Positions 17,014-25,900 are shown, counted from the first letter of the stretch. The stretch: DNA of 64,000 nt from Parapedobacter koreensis (GCF_900109365.1 NZ_FNZR01000007.1:62001-126000), one strand, 5' to 3'. The notes: generated from the letters alone by a model not told the origin. Numbers and translations are program-made.

Positions 17014-17886
17014 ATGGCAAGAACAACATATCAAGAGTTATTGGATGCAGGTGTGCACTTTGGCCACCTTACCCGCAAGTGGGATCCGAAAATGGCTAAG
17101 TACATTTTCATGGAACGCAACGGCATCCACATTATTGATTTAAATAAGACCCTCAGCAAGTTGGAGGAAGCTGCTTCCGCAATCAAGCAAGTGGTCAAAT
17201 CAGGACGGAAAGTATTGTTTGTAGCAACGAAGAAGCAAGCCAAAGACATCGTTGCTGCCCAGGCTAAAGCCGTAAACATGCCTTTTGTGACCGAACGTTG
17301 GCTAGGTGGCATGCTTACCAATTTTGCTACGGTACGCAAGTCCATTAAAAAAATGTCCAATATCGATAAGATGACCAAGGATGGCACGTACGATGTATTA
17401 TCAAAGAAAGAAAAACTGATGATCCAACGTGAGCGTATCAAATTGGAAAACCTGTTGGGCGGTATTGCCGACTTGAATCGCTTGCCGGCAGCACTCTTTA
17501 TTATCGATGTCAAGAAAGAACACATCGCTGTAAGCGAAGCCTTGAAATTGAACATTCCTACATTCGCCATGGTGGATACCAATTCGGATCCGACAAATAT
17601 CGATTTCCCCATACCTTCCAATGATGATGCTACGAAATCCATTAGTCTCATTACGGAAATTATTGGAAAAGCGATTCAGGAAGGACTTGAAGAACGGAAG
17701 CGCGACAAAGAGGAAGAGGCTGAACGGGAAGCTGCAACAGCTAAGGCCAAAATTGATAGCGGTGAAGAGCCGGAAGCCGATACCAAGGAGCCAAAGGCTG
17801 ACGCTGATGCTTCGGGAAAACGTCCGCGTAAAACAAAAATAGAAGCTACAGCCGAAGCAGACGACGATACGCAAGACGGAGAATAA
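17014..17886 (+). CDS. rpsB: 30S ribosomal protein S2 with long acidic C-terminal tail
   Basis: The S2 core (about 1-225) carries LLDAGVHFGHLTRKWDPKM and FVTERWLGGMLTNFATVRKS. Residues about 228-290 form an extra Glu/Asp/Ala/Lys-rich, low-complexity tail (KRDKEEEAEREAATAKAK, EEPEADTKEPKADADA), so the 290-residue length exceeds the usual 240 or so. AAGGAGAAC precedes the ATG. It follows rpsI by 20 bp and is closed by a hairpin before tsf. Confidence 0.96.
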   Translation: MARTTYQELLDAGVHFGHLTRKWDPKMAKYIFMERNGIHIIDLNKTLSKLEEAASAIKQVVKSGRKVLFVATKKQAKDIVAAQAKAVNMPFVTERWLGGMLTNFATVRKSIKKMSNIDKMTKDGTYDVLSKKEKLMIQRERIKLENLLGGIADLNRLPAALFIIDVKKEHIAVSEALKLNIPTFAMVDTNSDPTNIDFPIPSNDDATKSISLITEIIGKAIQEGLEERKRDKEEEAEREAATAKAKIDSGEEPEADTKEPKADADASGKRPRKTKIEATAEADDDTQDGE

Positions 17887-17894
17887 TCCTACGG

Positions 17895-17966
17895 AAGCCG
17901 GATGGTAAACAGGGGGTTTCGGAAGCATTATTTTTCCGTTAACCAATTGCCTTCCGGCTTTTTTAT
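17895..17966 (+). terminator. Terminator or attenuator between rpsB and tsf
   Basis: AAGCCGGA (17895-17902) pairs with TCCGGCTT (17953-17960), followed by a T run. Inner segments TGGTAAAC and GTTAACCA extend the stem. It may reduce read-through into tsf. Confidence 0.7.
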
Positions 17967-18019
17967 AGGTACTTTGCAGGAGTCAAATATATTCGTAAAC
18001 ACAAATAAGAAAAAATAAC

Positions 18020-18859
18020 ATGTCCACAGTACAAATTTCAGCATCGGATGTAAATAAACTGCGCCAACAGACCGGCGCGGGTATGATGGATTGCAAAAAA
18101 GCCTTAATCGAAGCCAACGGTGATTTTGAAGCAGCTATCGATTATTTGCGTAAAAAAGGTGCTAAAGTGGCCGCAAGCCGTCAAGATCGCGATTCGAATG
18201 AAGGTGTGGTCATCGCAAAAACAACCGATGATGGCAAGAAAGGAATCATCATCGAGTTGAATTGTGAAACAGATTTCGTAGCTAAAAACGCTGATTTCAT
18301 CGCTTTTGCGGAAAGCATTGCCAACACAGCCGTAAACCAAGCCCCCGAGTCGCTTGATGCATTGAAGCAGTTGGAGATAAACGGCATAAGGATTTCCGAT
18401 TTATTGCTTGACCAAACAGGAAAAATCGGCGAAAAAATAGATGTTTCCAAATATGAAACCGCCGAAGCTGAAAAGGTAGTAGCCTATATACACGGTAATT
18501 ACCGCTTAGGCGTGCTGGTCGGTCTTAATCATACCGCTGAAGGTGCTGACGAAGCAGGCAAGGACGTAGCAATGCAGATTGCAGCCATGAATCCTGTAGC
18601 CATCGATAAGGGCGATGTAGATGCCCGTACCATTGAACGTGAATTGGAAATTGCTAAAGAACAAATCCGCGCTGAAGGCAAGCCAGAGGATATGGTGGAA
18701 AAAATTGCGCAAGGAAAACTGAATAAATTCTACAAAGAGTCCACTTTGCTCAATCAAGAATTTGTGAAGGACTCCTCCAAAAACATTGCCCAATTTTTGG
18801 ACAGTGTTTCCAAAGGATTAACGGTGACCGCCTTTAAAAGGGTGCAATTGGGTGCTTGA
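18020..18859 (+). CDS. tsf: Elongation factor Ts
   Basis: The 279-residue exchange factor for EF-Tu starts with the UBA-like N-terminus ASDVNKLRQQTGAGMMDCKK and AIDYLRKKG. Signature GIIIELNCETDFVAKNADF and the second subdomain DVAMQIAAMNPVAI follow. All family parts are present. It sits 133 bp after rpsB, separated by a hairpin, and ends at a strong terminator. Confidence 0.97.
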   Translation: MSTVQISASDVNKLRQQTGAGMMDCKKALIEANGDFEAAIDYLRKKGAKVAASRQDRDSNEGVVIAKTTDDGKKGIIIELNCETDFVAKNADFIAFAESIANTAVNQAPESLDALKQLEINGIRISDLLLDQTGKIGEKIDVSKYETAEAEKVVAYIHGNYRLGVLVGLNHTAEGADEAGKDVAMQIAAMNPVAIDKGDVDARTIERELEIAKEQIRAEGKPEDMVEKIAQGKLNKFYKESTLLNQEFVKDSSKNIAQFLDSVSKGLTVTAFKRVQLGA

Positions 18860-18891
18860 TTCTCCTGTTGCTTTCCACCTATTGGATAAAC

Positions 18892-18935
18892 AAACACCTC
18901 CTTTATAACTACTCGTTTTAAGGAGGTGTTTCTGT
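18892..18935 (+). terminator. Terminator after tsf
   Basis: AAACACCTCCTT (18892-18903) and AAGGAGGTGTTT (18920-18931) form a 12-bp stem with a 16-nt loop, followed by CTGTTT. Note that the stem holds a perfect AAGGAGGT, sequestered by pairing. Confidence 0.8.
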
Positions 18936-19217
18936 TTGACTTGCAACCGCTTTGCTTCAAATTACTTATTGAGCAATAAATCATGCTAATAAGATAGCCG
19001 ACCCGTCGATACCGTGGGTTATGTTGCAAAAAATCTTTTTTTCTACATATTAAAGTCAATTTATCAATTATTGTTACTACTTTAACAATAAAGTTTGCTA
19101 ACTTGGAATGGGAATTATATGGATTCTTATTAACGTTGAGTTAAAAAAACAAATAGTAGTAACGGAGAAAACTGTGTTTAATAAAAATAAATTCCATTAG
19201 ATTAAAATCTGATAAAC
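18936..19217. other. Intergenic region before the lone receiver gene
   Basis: This AT-rich 280-bp stretch has no convincing ORF or perfect promoter. A small hairpin (ACCC/GGGT around 19005-19020) precedes a T run. TAACTTGG near 19096 is a poor -7 match. A promoter for the receiver gene must lie here but I cannot fix it. Confidence 0.4.
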
Positions 19218-19679
19218 ATGGATAAAAAAATTTCAGTTTTATATGTGGATGACGAGGAGAATAATTTGATTTCTTTCAAGGCTACATTTCGCCTGAGATA
19301 TAAGGTATATACGGCATTGGGTGGTATCGAAGCCATTCAATTAATTAAAGAACGTCCGATCGATGTGGTCATTACTGACCAACGCATGCCACAAATGACC
19401 GGAGTTGAATTTCTGGAAGAGGTCATCAAGGTCAACCCAAATCCGATGCGAATCCTGCTCACCGGTTATGCGGATATGAGTGCAGTGGTAGATGCAGTCA
19501 ATAAAGGTAAGATTTTCCACTACCTCAGTAAGCCTTGGAGTGAAGAAGAATTGGACGAAACCATCCAACGGGCTTATGAAATTTACTCCGAAAGAGAAAA
19601 AATAAAAGAGTCTTTTTCCAAACTTGAAGTGACCAACGAACAACTCGAATTTTTACTTAGGCAAAAACTTCTTTCTTAG
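19218..19679 (+). CDS. Stand-alone receiver (CheY-like) response regulator
   Basis: The 153-residue protein is a receiver domain (about 5-125) with acidic D11/D12, phospho-acceptor D54 in VVITDQRMPQM and the conserved Lys in LSKPW. A short helical tail (about 128-153, EREKIKESFSKLEVTNEQLE) probably forms a coiled coil. There is no output domain. Its receiver is strikingly like that of the convergent receiver-kinase hybrid (shared DDExNNLISFKATFR, VDAVNKG and KPW), so the two arose by duplication. It is likely a phosphorelay partner of the neighbouring kinases. Confidence 0.9.
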   Translation: MDKKISVLYVDDEENNLISFKATFRLRYKVYTALGGIEAIQLIKERPIDVVITDQRMPQMTGVEFLEEVIKVNPNPMRILLTGYADMSAVVDAVNKGKIFHYLSKPWSEEELDETIQRAYEIYSEREKIKESFSKLEVTNEQLEFLLRQKLLS

Positions 19680-19695
19680 CAGCTATTTTGCAACT

Positions 19696-20781
19696 TTACT
19701 TACTTGGAATAATCGCCGTAAATGTGGTTCCCTGCCCCTCGATAGAAGTCACTTCTATTTCGCCTTGAAGTTTGGCCAACGCGCTTTTGACATTGTAAAG
19801 CCCAAAGCCTGTCCCCTCCGCTTGGTCATTTCCCCTGAAAAATAGCTTAAAAATATCGCCAATATCTTGTTCTGCGATACCAATTCCGGTATCACTTACT
19901 TGTATAGCTGCCTTGTTGTCTTCCACGACAACCGACAATTGCACCAGTTTATAATCATTGTCCCGCTTTTGATATTTAAATGCGTTGGACAGCAAATTAT
20001 GCAAAATAAGTTTCAGCGCTGTTTCGTCGTTTTTAAACACTTCATTTTGGCTGCTGCTAATCTTAAATTCGACATTATTATTCCGTGTATAAATGCTGTA
20101 GAAATTTTGCAGGTATTCGAATAATGCCTCAAAGTTAATTTCGGTAATGGTAAGCTCGCCACGTTTCAACAAGTAATAATCATGGAGGCTATTTATGTAG
20201 GAGTTTAGCTTCAATACCGAGCTTTCCATCAATGCGAGGATTTCGTGGATCCGCTCCACAGAATCAAACTCCAAAGCCAATTTTATCGCCGACAACACCC
20301 CTGTCAATGGATCCCTAAGGTCATGACTCACGCTGTAGGCGAATTTGTCTAGCTCGTCATAAGCTTTCTGGAGTTCTTCATTCCTGATGTCCAGCATCGA
20401 GTTAGCGATATAAAATTTGTTGGCTTCCTCGATTGAAGAAATGATCTCTTCCTCTAGCCATGGCTTCCGCACAAACCTAAAGATATGTCCTTTGTTTACA
20501 GCGTCTACCACAGTTTCCATATCTGCATAGGCGGTCAATAAGATCCGAATGGGTCTTGGAAACTCATGCTTCATTTTGTATAAAAAGTCAATCCCCATTT
20601 CGCCGGGCATCCGTTGGTCGCAAAAGATAATTCGAATGTCTGGGTTTGAACGCAATATTTCACGGGCCTCTTCGGTATTGATTGCCGTGTATATTGGATA
20701 ACGGTACCTAAACGTGGCTTTAAAACTGATTAGGTTGTTGGCCTCGTCATCAATGTAAAGTATTTCCGGGGACTTAAGCAT
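19696..20781 (-). CDS. Receiver-histidine kinase hybrid (soluble)
   Basis: The 361-residue protein has an N-terminal receiver (about 6-125; D11/D12, D55 in IIFCDQRMPG, Lys in VRKPW), a linking coiled coil and a histidine kinase core. H153 lies in SVSHDLRDPLTG, and the ATP-binding part shows LILHNLLSNAFKYQ, VSDTGIGIAEQDI and GTGFGLYNVKSAL. There is no membrane segment. Receiver-first kinases usually have their kinase activity switched by phosphorylation from another kinase, here plausibly the 7TMR-DISM kinase 78 bp upstream in the same direction. Confidence 0.93.
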   Translation of the reverse strand: MLKSPEILYIDDEANNLISFKATFRYRYPIYTAINTEEAREILRSNPDIRIIFCDQRMPGEMGIDFLYKMKHEFPRPIRILLTAYADMETVVDAVNKGHIFRFVRKPWLEEEIISSIEEANKFYIANSMLDIRNEELQKAYDELDKFAYSVSHDLRDPLTGVLSAIKLALEFDSVERIHEILALMESSVLKLNSYINSLHDYYLLKRGELTITEINFEALFEYLQNFYSIYTRNNNVEFKISSSQNEVFKNDETALKLILHNLLSNAFKYQKRDNDYKLVQLSVVVEDNKAAIQVSDTGIGIAEQDIGDIFKLFFRGNDQAEGTGFGLYNVKSALAKLQGEIEVTSIEGQGTTFTAIIPSK

Positions 20782-20859
20782 AAAGCTATGGAAAGTTTAT
20801 ATGGCCAATGAAGCTAAAAAACAAAAATAAACATAAATGGTTTGAATAAAGAAAAACAC

Positions 20860-23013
20860 TTAGTGCAATTGTTGCTTAAGTGGGATTACCAATATAAAAT
20901 TTGTCCCTTCACCCACCTCCGATTCAATCTTTATCTCACCTTGATGCTTCTTAATCGTGTTATATGCAATGGACATACCCAATCCCGTTCCCTCACCAAC
21001 TTCTTTGGTTGTGAAAAAAGGTTCAAATATTTTTTCGCGTACCCCAGCAGGCATCCCTGTCCCATTGTCCTTGATTGATATGTATACGTTCACTGAATCT
21101 ACCTCCGTTTTAATCTCCAAAAGGCCACCCGATTTCCCATCAAATTTCTTATTAATGGCATACAGTGCATTGGTAATAATATTTAAAAATACCTGGTTTA
21201 GCTTTCCAGGATAACATTCAACGAAAGGCAATTCGGCATAATGCTTAGCCACCCGTACCCCTTCCTTAACGACACTGTTTAAAATGACCAGTGTCGATTC
21301 CAATCCTTCATTGATATCCGCAAACTTCAACGAATCTTCATCAACCCTTGAAAAAATGCGTAGGCTTTTTACAATTTCAGCCGTCCTATTTGCTCCTTCA
21401 TGCATGCCTTTTAGCAGAAAATCAATTTCTTCTTTAAGGTAATCAAAATCCAGTTCATCTTTGTGTGCATTAATGTACCGTTCTTTCTCCTCGACAGGGG
21501 AATCCGATAATGCAATTTTTTCAATCTCGTCCAATGTATTCCAAATCATATTGATATCGCGTCTCAACGGCGCCACATTGGAAGTCACGAAATTAATCGG
21601 GTTGTTGATCTCGTGCGCAACCCCAGCGGTGAGTTGGCCAAGAGAGGCCATTTTTTCCGCCTCGACCAATTGTGCCTGTGTCTCCTTCAAATGTGTCAAG
21701 GTCTTTTGCAACGATTCATTTGACTCCTTCAAGGCATATGTGCGCTCCTCGACCCGCTGTTCGAGTATGATGTTCTGCTCGCGTATCAGCTTTTCATTTT
21801 CCTTGGAGATCAATAGCGCTTGCGTCTGTGACTCTTCTTTTTCCTTCCGATATGTATTGATCTTTGCAGCCAAAGCAAAGGACAATAACACAGCTTCAAT
21901 GGCCGAACCTATCTGCACGGATCGCAATGTGAAAAAATTATACGGCAAAATATCGTAATCCTTAAGTACATATACAATAACACTAATCAAAAAAACACAC
22001 CACGCAAAAAGAAAATACTTCGTTTGCTCGTACTTATGCCTGGACAATTGAAAGGCTAATATCACTACTATCATCGAACCGAACCCTGCGACAACATTGA
22101 CAATACGATAGGCAATCAAAGGGAAACCAATAATCAAAATAACAATTGCCAATAAGTAACCAGCCAGAAACAGGTTCAATAACTTATTGAACTTAGGTGA
22201 GTCCTGCGCAGTTTGTAAAAAAGACTTAACAAAAAATATTGCGCCAATCCCGGACATTGCGCCAGAAAATGTAATCATATTGGCAGATAACCAATCGTTC
22301 TCAATCGGCAGAATACGACCGATAAAGCCCATGATAGCAGCTTGGGCTATTGTCACCCAAAAGATATAATTTACATATACGAAATAATGGGTTTCCCTCG
22401 TTGAGAAAAACAAAAAAAGATTATATAAGATCATAGACAGCATGACCCCAATATAGGCGGCCGATAAAATATCGACCGTCGATAATATTTCTACAAGATT
22501 CTTGGGTGTATGGATGGCTATGGGAACCTGTAATTGCTTGTTGCTATATAACTTGAGGTAGCAAGTAGCCGATGCGCCATGCGCCAATGGTACATCAAAC
22601 AAAAAAAATTGGTGCCGATAGGCCCTTGTCCGCAACGGATCGCCCGATTTAATATGCAAACTATCGACTTGTCCATTATTAACCCTATAAAACGTCACCT
22701 CATCGATCGCTGTATGGGACAGGCTGACAATAAGGTTGTCTGCATCCGTATTGTTTTGCAGCACAAACTTCACCCAATTATTTGCACTTCCCGTACCCAA
22801 ATTGGGTACAGACCTATTTATCGGTTTAAATAACGTTGGGTTCGACTGGATATCTCCCAATGTCAGCTGCCTGGTAGAATCCTGAAATATGGAAAGGTAT
22901 TTTCCAATATATTGATTTTGTCCGTTCTCTGTAAACTGAATTGCGCTTTGGGAAAAAACGGAGGGGATAGAACTGATTATTAAGAGGAATGTTGATAATA
23001 AGTTGCTGCACAT
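20860..23013 (-). CDS. 7TMR-DISM sensor histidine kinase
   Basis: I start at the ATG at 23013, 11 bp after the ThiF-like stop, because it begins a signal peptide ([20 protein letters not shown]); the longer frame overlaps ThiF. The 717-residue product has an extracellular 7TMR-DISMED2 beta domain (about 25-165), seven TM helices (about 175-385, from [17 protein letters not shown]), a coiled coil (about 395-455) and a kinase core. The kinase core has [49 protein letters not shown] and [17 protein letters not shown]2 domains resemble carbohydrate-binding folds, so the ligand may be sugar-like or another small molecule. It is probably co-transcribed with the ThiF and GNAT genes. Confidence 0.93.
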   Translation of the reverse strand: MCSNLLSTFLLIISSIPSVFSQSAIQFTENGQNQYIGKYLSIFQDSTRQLTLGDIQSNPTLFKPINRSVPNLGTGSANNWVKFVLQNNTDADNLIVSLSHTAIDEVTFYRVNNGQVDSLHIKSGDPLRTRAYRHQFFLFDVPLAHGASATCYLKLYSNKQLQVPIAIHTPKNLVEILSTVDILSAAYIGVMLSMILYNLFLFFSTRETHYFVYVNYIFWVTIAQAAIMGFIGRILPIENDWLSANMITFSGAMSGIGAIFFVKSFLQTAQDSPKFNKLLNLFLAGYLLAIVILIIGFPLIAYRIVNVVAGFGSMIVVILAFQLSRHKYEQTKYFLFAWCVFLISVIVYVLKDYDILPYNFFTLRSVQIGSAIEAVLLSFALAAKINTYRKEKEESQTQALLISKENEKLIREQNIILEQRVEERTYALKESNESLQKTLTHLKETQAQLVEAEKMASLGQLTAGVAHEINNPINFVTSNVAPLRRDINMIWNTLDEIEKIALSDSPVEEKERYINAHKDELDFDYLKEEIDFLLKGMHEGANRTAEIVKSLRIFSRVDEDSLKFADINEGLESTLVILNSVVKEGVRVAKHYAELPFVECYPGKLNQVFLNIITNALYAINKKFDGKSGGLLEIKTEVDSVNVYISIKDNGTGMPAGVREKIFEPFFTTKEVGEGTGLGMSIAYNTIKKHQGEIKIESEVGEGTNFILVIPLKQQLH

Positions 23014-23024
23014 GGTCGTAACAC

Positions 23025-24125
23025 TTATGCTATATATTGCTCCATATCCATATAATATCTCCCTGACGAAGTAAATTCGTTTAGCAATATGCGCCTGCAT
23101 ACATCCGTTGTGATAGCTCCTCCCAAAACAACAGCAGACGCCAATTGCGGCCAAGATGATATTGTCCGTTTTATTTCCGGAATTGATCTTTTCATTCGTT
23201 CAGATAATTTGTCCGCATCCACAATCTTCATGAGGTATTTTAGTCTTTCAATTTCCGAAAGCTCTCGAAGTTTTTCCGGGGTCAAATCATCCGCTAGCCC
23301 ATGGAGGATCGGCCTATCCGGATTTAGGTCAAACCTTTCGATATCAAGCATACCCCTATCGTTGGTATCCATCACCACAGGGATTCCCAGCTCACGTGCC
23401 TTGAACCTGCTTTCAATTTTCACTTCAAAGCTATCACATACTTCGATAAGCAAATCGAGTTGGCCACCATCGGTAAAAAAGGATGTGTAGTTCGTCGTAT
23501 TCAGGCCGCTAGGGAAGATTGACACCTCTAAGTAGGGATCTATTTCCGCAATCTCTCGCGCGGCAATGATGACCTTGGGTACCGACAAGTTAAATACGCC
23601 GGATCGTATCCTATTCAAGTTGCTCAAATCCAGTTCATCAAAATCTGCAAGACGCAACTCTCCGCAGATTCGCTCCATGGCTATCGTCAACGCGATGGAT
23701 TGCCCTACAGACAACCCAACAATGCCAAGCTTTTTGGTCGCGAGTGTATCACGTTCGGCTTGAGTGATCTTATATTGATTCCGGTTTGTCCTTACCTCAA
23801 TGAATTCTGCCTCATCAAGTAAATGCACCAAGGTTTTTCGCCAGGGGTAATAGACCCAAACACCATATTCTGTCATCGATCTCCCCGCCAGCAACTCGTG
23901 AATATGAAAGTCATACTCCACTTCGGAGAGCTGGCCCGATGGATACCGGCATCGGACAAGTTCCTTCAATTGTCGTTTGATCTCATCACTTTCAAAGACC
24001 ATTCCCCCCCCGCTTCGTAGGCTTTCAAGCTTAACCCGGTCTTCCGTATATTGGGTCCTGAAAAACGATGGCCTGTACGTATGCATCGCATTGGAAACAC
24101 CTGAAGTCTCGTCCTGTTTTGACAT
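23025..24125 (-). CDS. E1/ThiF-like adenylyltransferase, Rv1355c-like, without nitroreductase
   Basis: The start at 24125 gives TGAaATG directly after the GNAT stop, so the two are translationally coupled; the 9-codon longer frame overlaps GNAT. The 366-residue protein has an uncharacterised N-terminal part (about 1-130, with RCRYPSGQL and YGVWVYYPWRKTLVHLL). An E1-like Rossmann domain follows: LGIVGLSVGQSIAL (134-146), LADFDELDLSNLNRI and EVCDSFEVK. The glycine loop is GLSVGQ instead of GxGGxG. No CxxC zinc pair or clear catalytic Cys is visible, so adenylation without thioester transfer is likely. From memory the N-terminal motifs resemble the actinobacterial Rv1355c group, which adds a nitroreductase domain absent here. 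Substrate unknown. Confidence 0.8.
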   Translation of the reverse strand: MSKQDETSGVSNAMHTYRPSFFRTQYTEDRVKLESLRSGGGMVFESDEIKRQLKELVRCRYPSGQLSEVEYDFHIHELLAGRSMTEYGVWVYYPWRKTLVHLLDEAEFIEVRTNRNQYKITQAERDTLATKKLGIVGLSVGQSIALTIAMERICGELRLADFDELDLSNLNRIRSGVFNLSVPKVIIAAREIAEIDPYLEVSIFPSGLNTTNYTSFFTDGGQLDLLIEVCDSFEVKIESRFKARELGIPVVMDTNDRGMLDIERFDLNPDRPILHGLADDLTPEKLRELSEIERLKYLMKIVDADKLSERMKRSIPEIKRTISSWPQLASAVVLGGAITTDVCRRILLNEFTSSGRYYMDMEQYIA

Positions 24126-24126
24126 T

Positions 24127-24939
24127 TCACATGATTTGGATATCATCTTCATTAAAGCTAACCGGATCTTTGGTCGGTTTCTTTAAGTTCATGATGACCT
24201 TTTCTAAATCCCATTTATCCAGGTTTGGTATATTAGTCTGGTAATGGATTTCGATTCGCTTATTCCTTAATTCTTCTATTCGTACGACATCCCTATTTTC
24301 CCGCAGTTGCATTATCGCATTTACATTTTCTTCACTTGCATGTCGCAGGGTATTCAAATCTTTCAGAATCATCGTGGTTGCAAGCAAATCAAGTTTAGGG
24401 TAATAAAATGTACCCTTGTTGCCTATGCTAGTTTCAATCTGGTAACCAACACTTTCCGTCAGCTTAACGGTATAGGGCGCGCAAAGCGCAAACAGTGATG
24501 TAATACCAATCTGTTGAGAAATCGCAATAGCTGCCCTGGTGAGAAAAATACTTCCTACACCATAACCGGCAATTTCGCGGGAGTTCCACAATCCGCACCC
24601 CTCCCCTGTTCCTTGCTGTGCATACTTCCAAACCAAATCGTAAACTGCGGGATCCATTGCCCCCGTTGCTTGCTCAATGGGTAAAGGCTGGCTTCCTCCC
24701 GCTACATGGATACGAGCACCTCCATAGACTTTTTCACCGTCAAGTGATTCAACAATAAGCACGAAAGCCGCCGGATTATACATCCAATCATTCTTGGATG
24801 ACGTCACTTTTGTAACTCCAATATTGGTGAGCACACGCGTATGCCCCTCAATAAAAAGTTCACACGTCTTGGGATCATCAATAGCCCGGAAGGCTCTCAA
24901 CCTCACAACGGGGTGTTCCTTATTTAAAACTAAAGACAT
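24127..24939 (-). CDS. GNAT-fold acyl/acetyltransferase, autoinducer-synthase-like
   Basis: The 270-residue protein shows GNAT features: a beta strand with YGGARIHVAG (R76 conserved-looking), WNSREIAG (118-125), the acyl-CoA loop region GYGVGSIFLTRAAIAIS (125-141) and SLFALCAPYTVKLTESVGY. The order Arg, then W-x-SR, then a helix is reminiscent of LuxI-type acyl-homoserine-lactone synthases, which are also GNAT folds, but identity is too low by eye to assert that. The last 75 residues are extra and charged. It is the first gene of the GNAT-ThiF-7TMR kinase operon. Acyl donor and acceptor unknown. Confidence 0.72.
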   Translation of the reverse strand: MSLVLNKEHPVVRLRAFRAIDDPKTCELFIEGHTRVLTNIGVTKVTSSKNDWMYNPAAFVLIVESLDGEKVYGGARIHVAGGSQPLPIEQATGAMDPAVYDLVWKYAQQGTGEGCGLWNSREIAGYGVGSIFLTRAAIAISQQIGITSLFALCAPYTVKLTESVGYQIETSIGNKGTFYYPKLDLLATTMILKDLNTLRHASEENVNAIMQLRENRDVVRIEELRNKRIEIHYQTNIPNLDKWDLEKVIMNLKKPTKDPVSFNEDDIQIM

Positions 24940-24969
24940 GAAGTAAATTGCAGCTTATTCTCCAACAAA

Positions 24970-24977
24970 CAAAAATA
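24970..24977 (-). promoter_or_regulatory. -7 box TATTTTTG upstream of the GNAT operon
   Basis: The reverse strand shows TATTTTTG ending 30 bp before the GNAT ATG. No TTG at 20 bp was found, so this is a partial match and the operon may need an activator. Confidence 0.45.
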
Positions 24978-25245
24978 ATGAATAAAGTCAGTTGTTATGC
25001 TATTTATACTTTAATTAAAAGTTTAGATGACAAATTGTTTCTCATAAGATAAAAAACAGTTATCTCCTTCCCAAGCAACTTTCCAACGGACTAAAGGTAG
25101 CATTAAAAATAAAAAAATAAAATGCTTTGTAAGTGAAAATAAAAGAAATGACGATAATACCTTAAACCAAAGAACATTAAGTTCCTAATCCTAAATAACC
25201 CAGTTCCAATCTATATGAACCGGGATTACTTGGGCTACTTACCGT
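24978..25245. other. AT-rich intergenic region
   Basis: I see no ORF with coding character, repeat or RNA fold in this stretch; AT-rich runs dominate. A minor GTTC/GAAC inverted repeat near 25203-25221 is not convincing. Confidence 0.5.
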
Positions 25246-25284
25246 TAATAAAAATAGAGCGCACGGGGCGCTCTATTTTTATTA
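25246..25284 (-). terminator. Terminator after tRNA-Met
   Basis: Perfect 17-bp stem (25246-25262 with 25268-25284), 5-nt loop, GAGCGC core and A/T-rich ends. It lies 22 bp past the tRNA 3' end. Confidence 0.85.
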
Positions 25285-25306
25285 GTAACCATAAAAAGTC
25301 TTTGAG

Positions 25307-25380
25307 TAGCGGGGAGCAGGATCGAACTGCCGACCTTAGGGTTATGAATCCTACGCTCTAACCATCTGAGCTACCCCGCC
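25307..25380 (-). tRNA. tRNA with anticodon CAT (Met-type)
   Basis: The reverse-strand cloverleaf has acceptor stem GGCGGGG/CCCCGCT (one G-U pair), D-arm AGCTCAGATGGTTAGAGC, and anticodon loop TTCATAA giving CAT. The T-arm GGTCGGCAGTTCGATCCTGC and discriminator A follow. The Watson-Crick-like first pair excludes the initiator tRNA; elongator Met is most likely, but a lysidine-modified Ile(CAT) cannot be excluded by eye. CCA is not encoded. Confidence 0.9.
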
Positions 25381-25394
25381 AAAAAATTAGTTTG

Positions 25395-25402
25395 CAAATA
25401 TA
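25395..25402 (-). promoter_or_regulatory. -7 box TATATTTG of tRNA-Met
   Basis: Reverse-strand TATATTTG ends 15 bp before the mature tRNA. No TTG was found at 20 bp. Confidence 0.5.
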
Positions 25403-25480
25403 GTTTATTTTCCTTTTCTTTAGAAAAAAAGTTGAGAAAGTACAAATACGTCAAGTAAACGCATAATTATCATCATTGGC

Positions 25481-25858
25481 ATGACAGAAAAAATCAAATT
25501 CCAGCTGGAATACGAAATCAAGTCTTCACCAAAAATCTTATTCTCCTTCTTACATGAGCCTAATGCACTGTCACAATGGTTTGCTGATGATGTAACATAC
25601 AAGGACGGGGTCTATGAATTCAGTTGGGACGACGAACAACACACTGCCAAGCTCATCAGCCTTAAAGAAAATAAGCTAGTAAAATACAAATGGATAGATG
25701 ACGAACCGTACCATTTCGAAATGGAAATCGTACAGGATGAACTCACCAATGACGTGGCTCTTGCCATCACTGATTTTGCATGGGAAGAAAATCTCAACGA
25801 CCGCAAATTGATTTGGAATAACCAAATTGAATACCTCCAAAGTGTAATAGGTGCCTAA
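25481..25858 (+). CDS. START-like (SRPBCC) domain protein
   Basis: The 125-residue protein begins MTEKIKFQLEYEIKSSPKIL, followed by LHEPNALSQWFADDV, the pattern of AHSA1/SRPBCC small-molecule-binding folds that fill their length with one beta-helix grip domain. No signal or membrane segment. The family includes lipid and ligand carriers and Hsp90 activators; the ligand here is unknown. It precedes the LptF/G permease gene by 42 bp. Confidence 0.8.
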   Translation: MTEKIKFQLEYEIKSSPKILFSFLHEPNALSQWFADDVTYKDGVYEFSWDDEQHTAKLISLKENKLVKYKWIDDEPYHFEMEIVQDELTNDVALAITDFAWEENLNDRKLIWNNQIEYLQSVIGA

Positions 25859-25865
25859 AAAGTGT

Positions 25866-25873
25866 TACCTTTG
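25866..25873 (+). promoter_or_regulatory. -7 box TACCTTTG upstream of the LptF/G gene
   Basis: TACCTTTG lies 28 bp before the ATG at 25901. No TTG at 20 bp was found. Confidence 0.45.
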
Positions 25874-25900
25874 TAAAGCGGTTATTGGGGGCGCTTGTCA

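Noticed and set aside
24127-24939. True acyl-homoserine-lactone synthase
   Set aside because: The order of a few residues resembles LuxI, but the full conserved set is not visible and the C-terminus is extra; the claim is kept as a hypothesis only.
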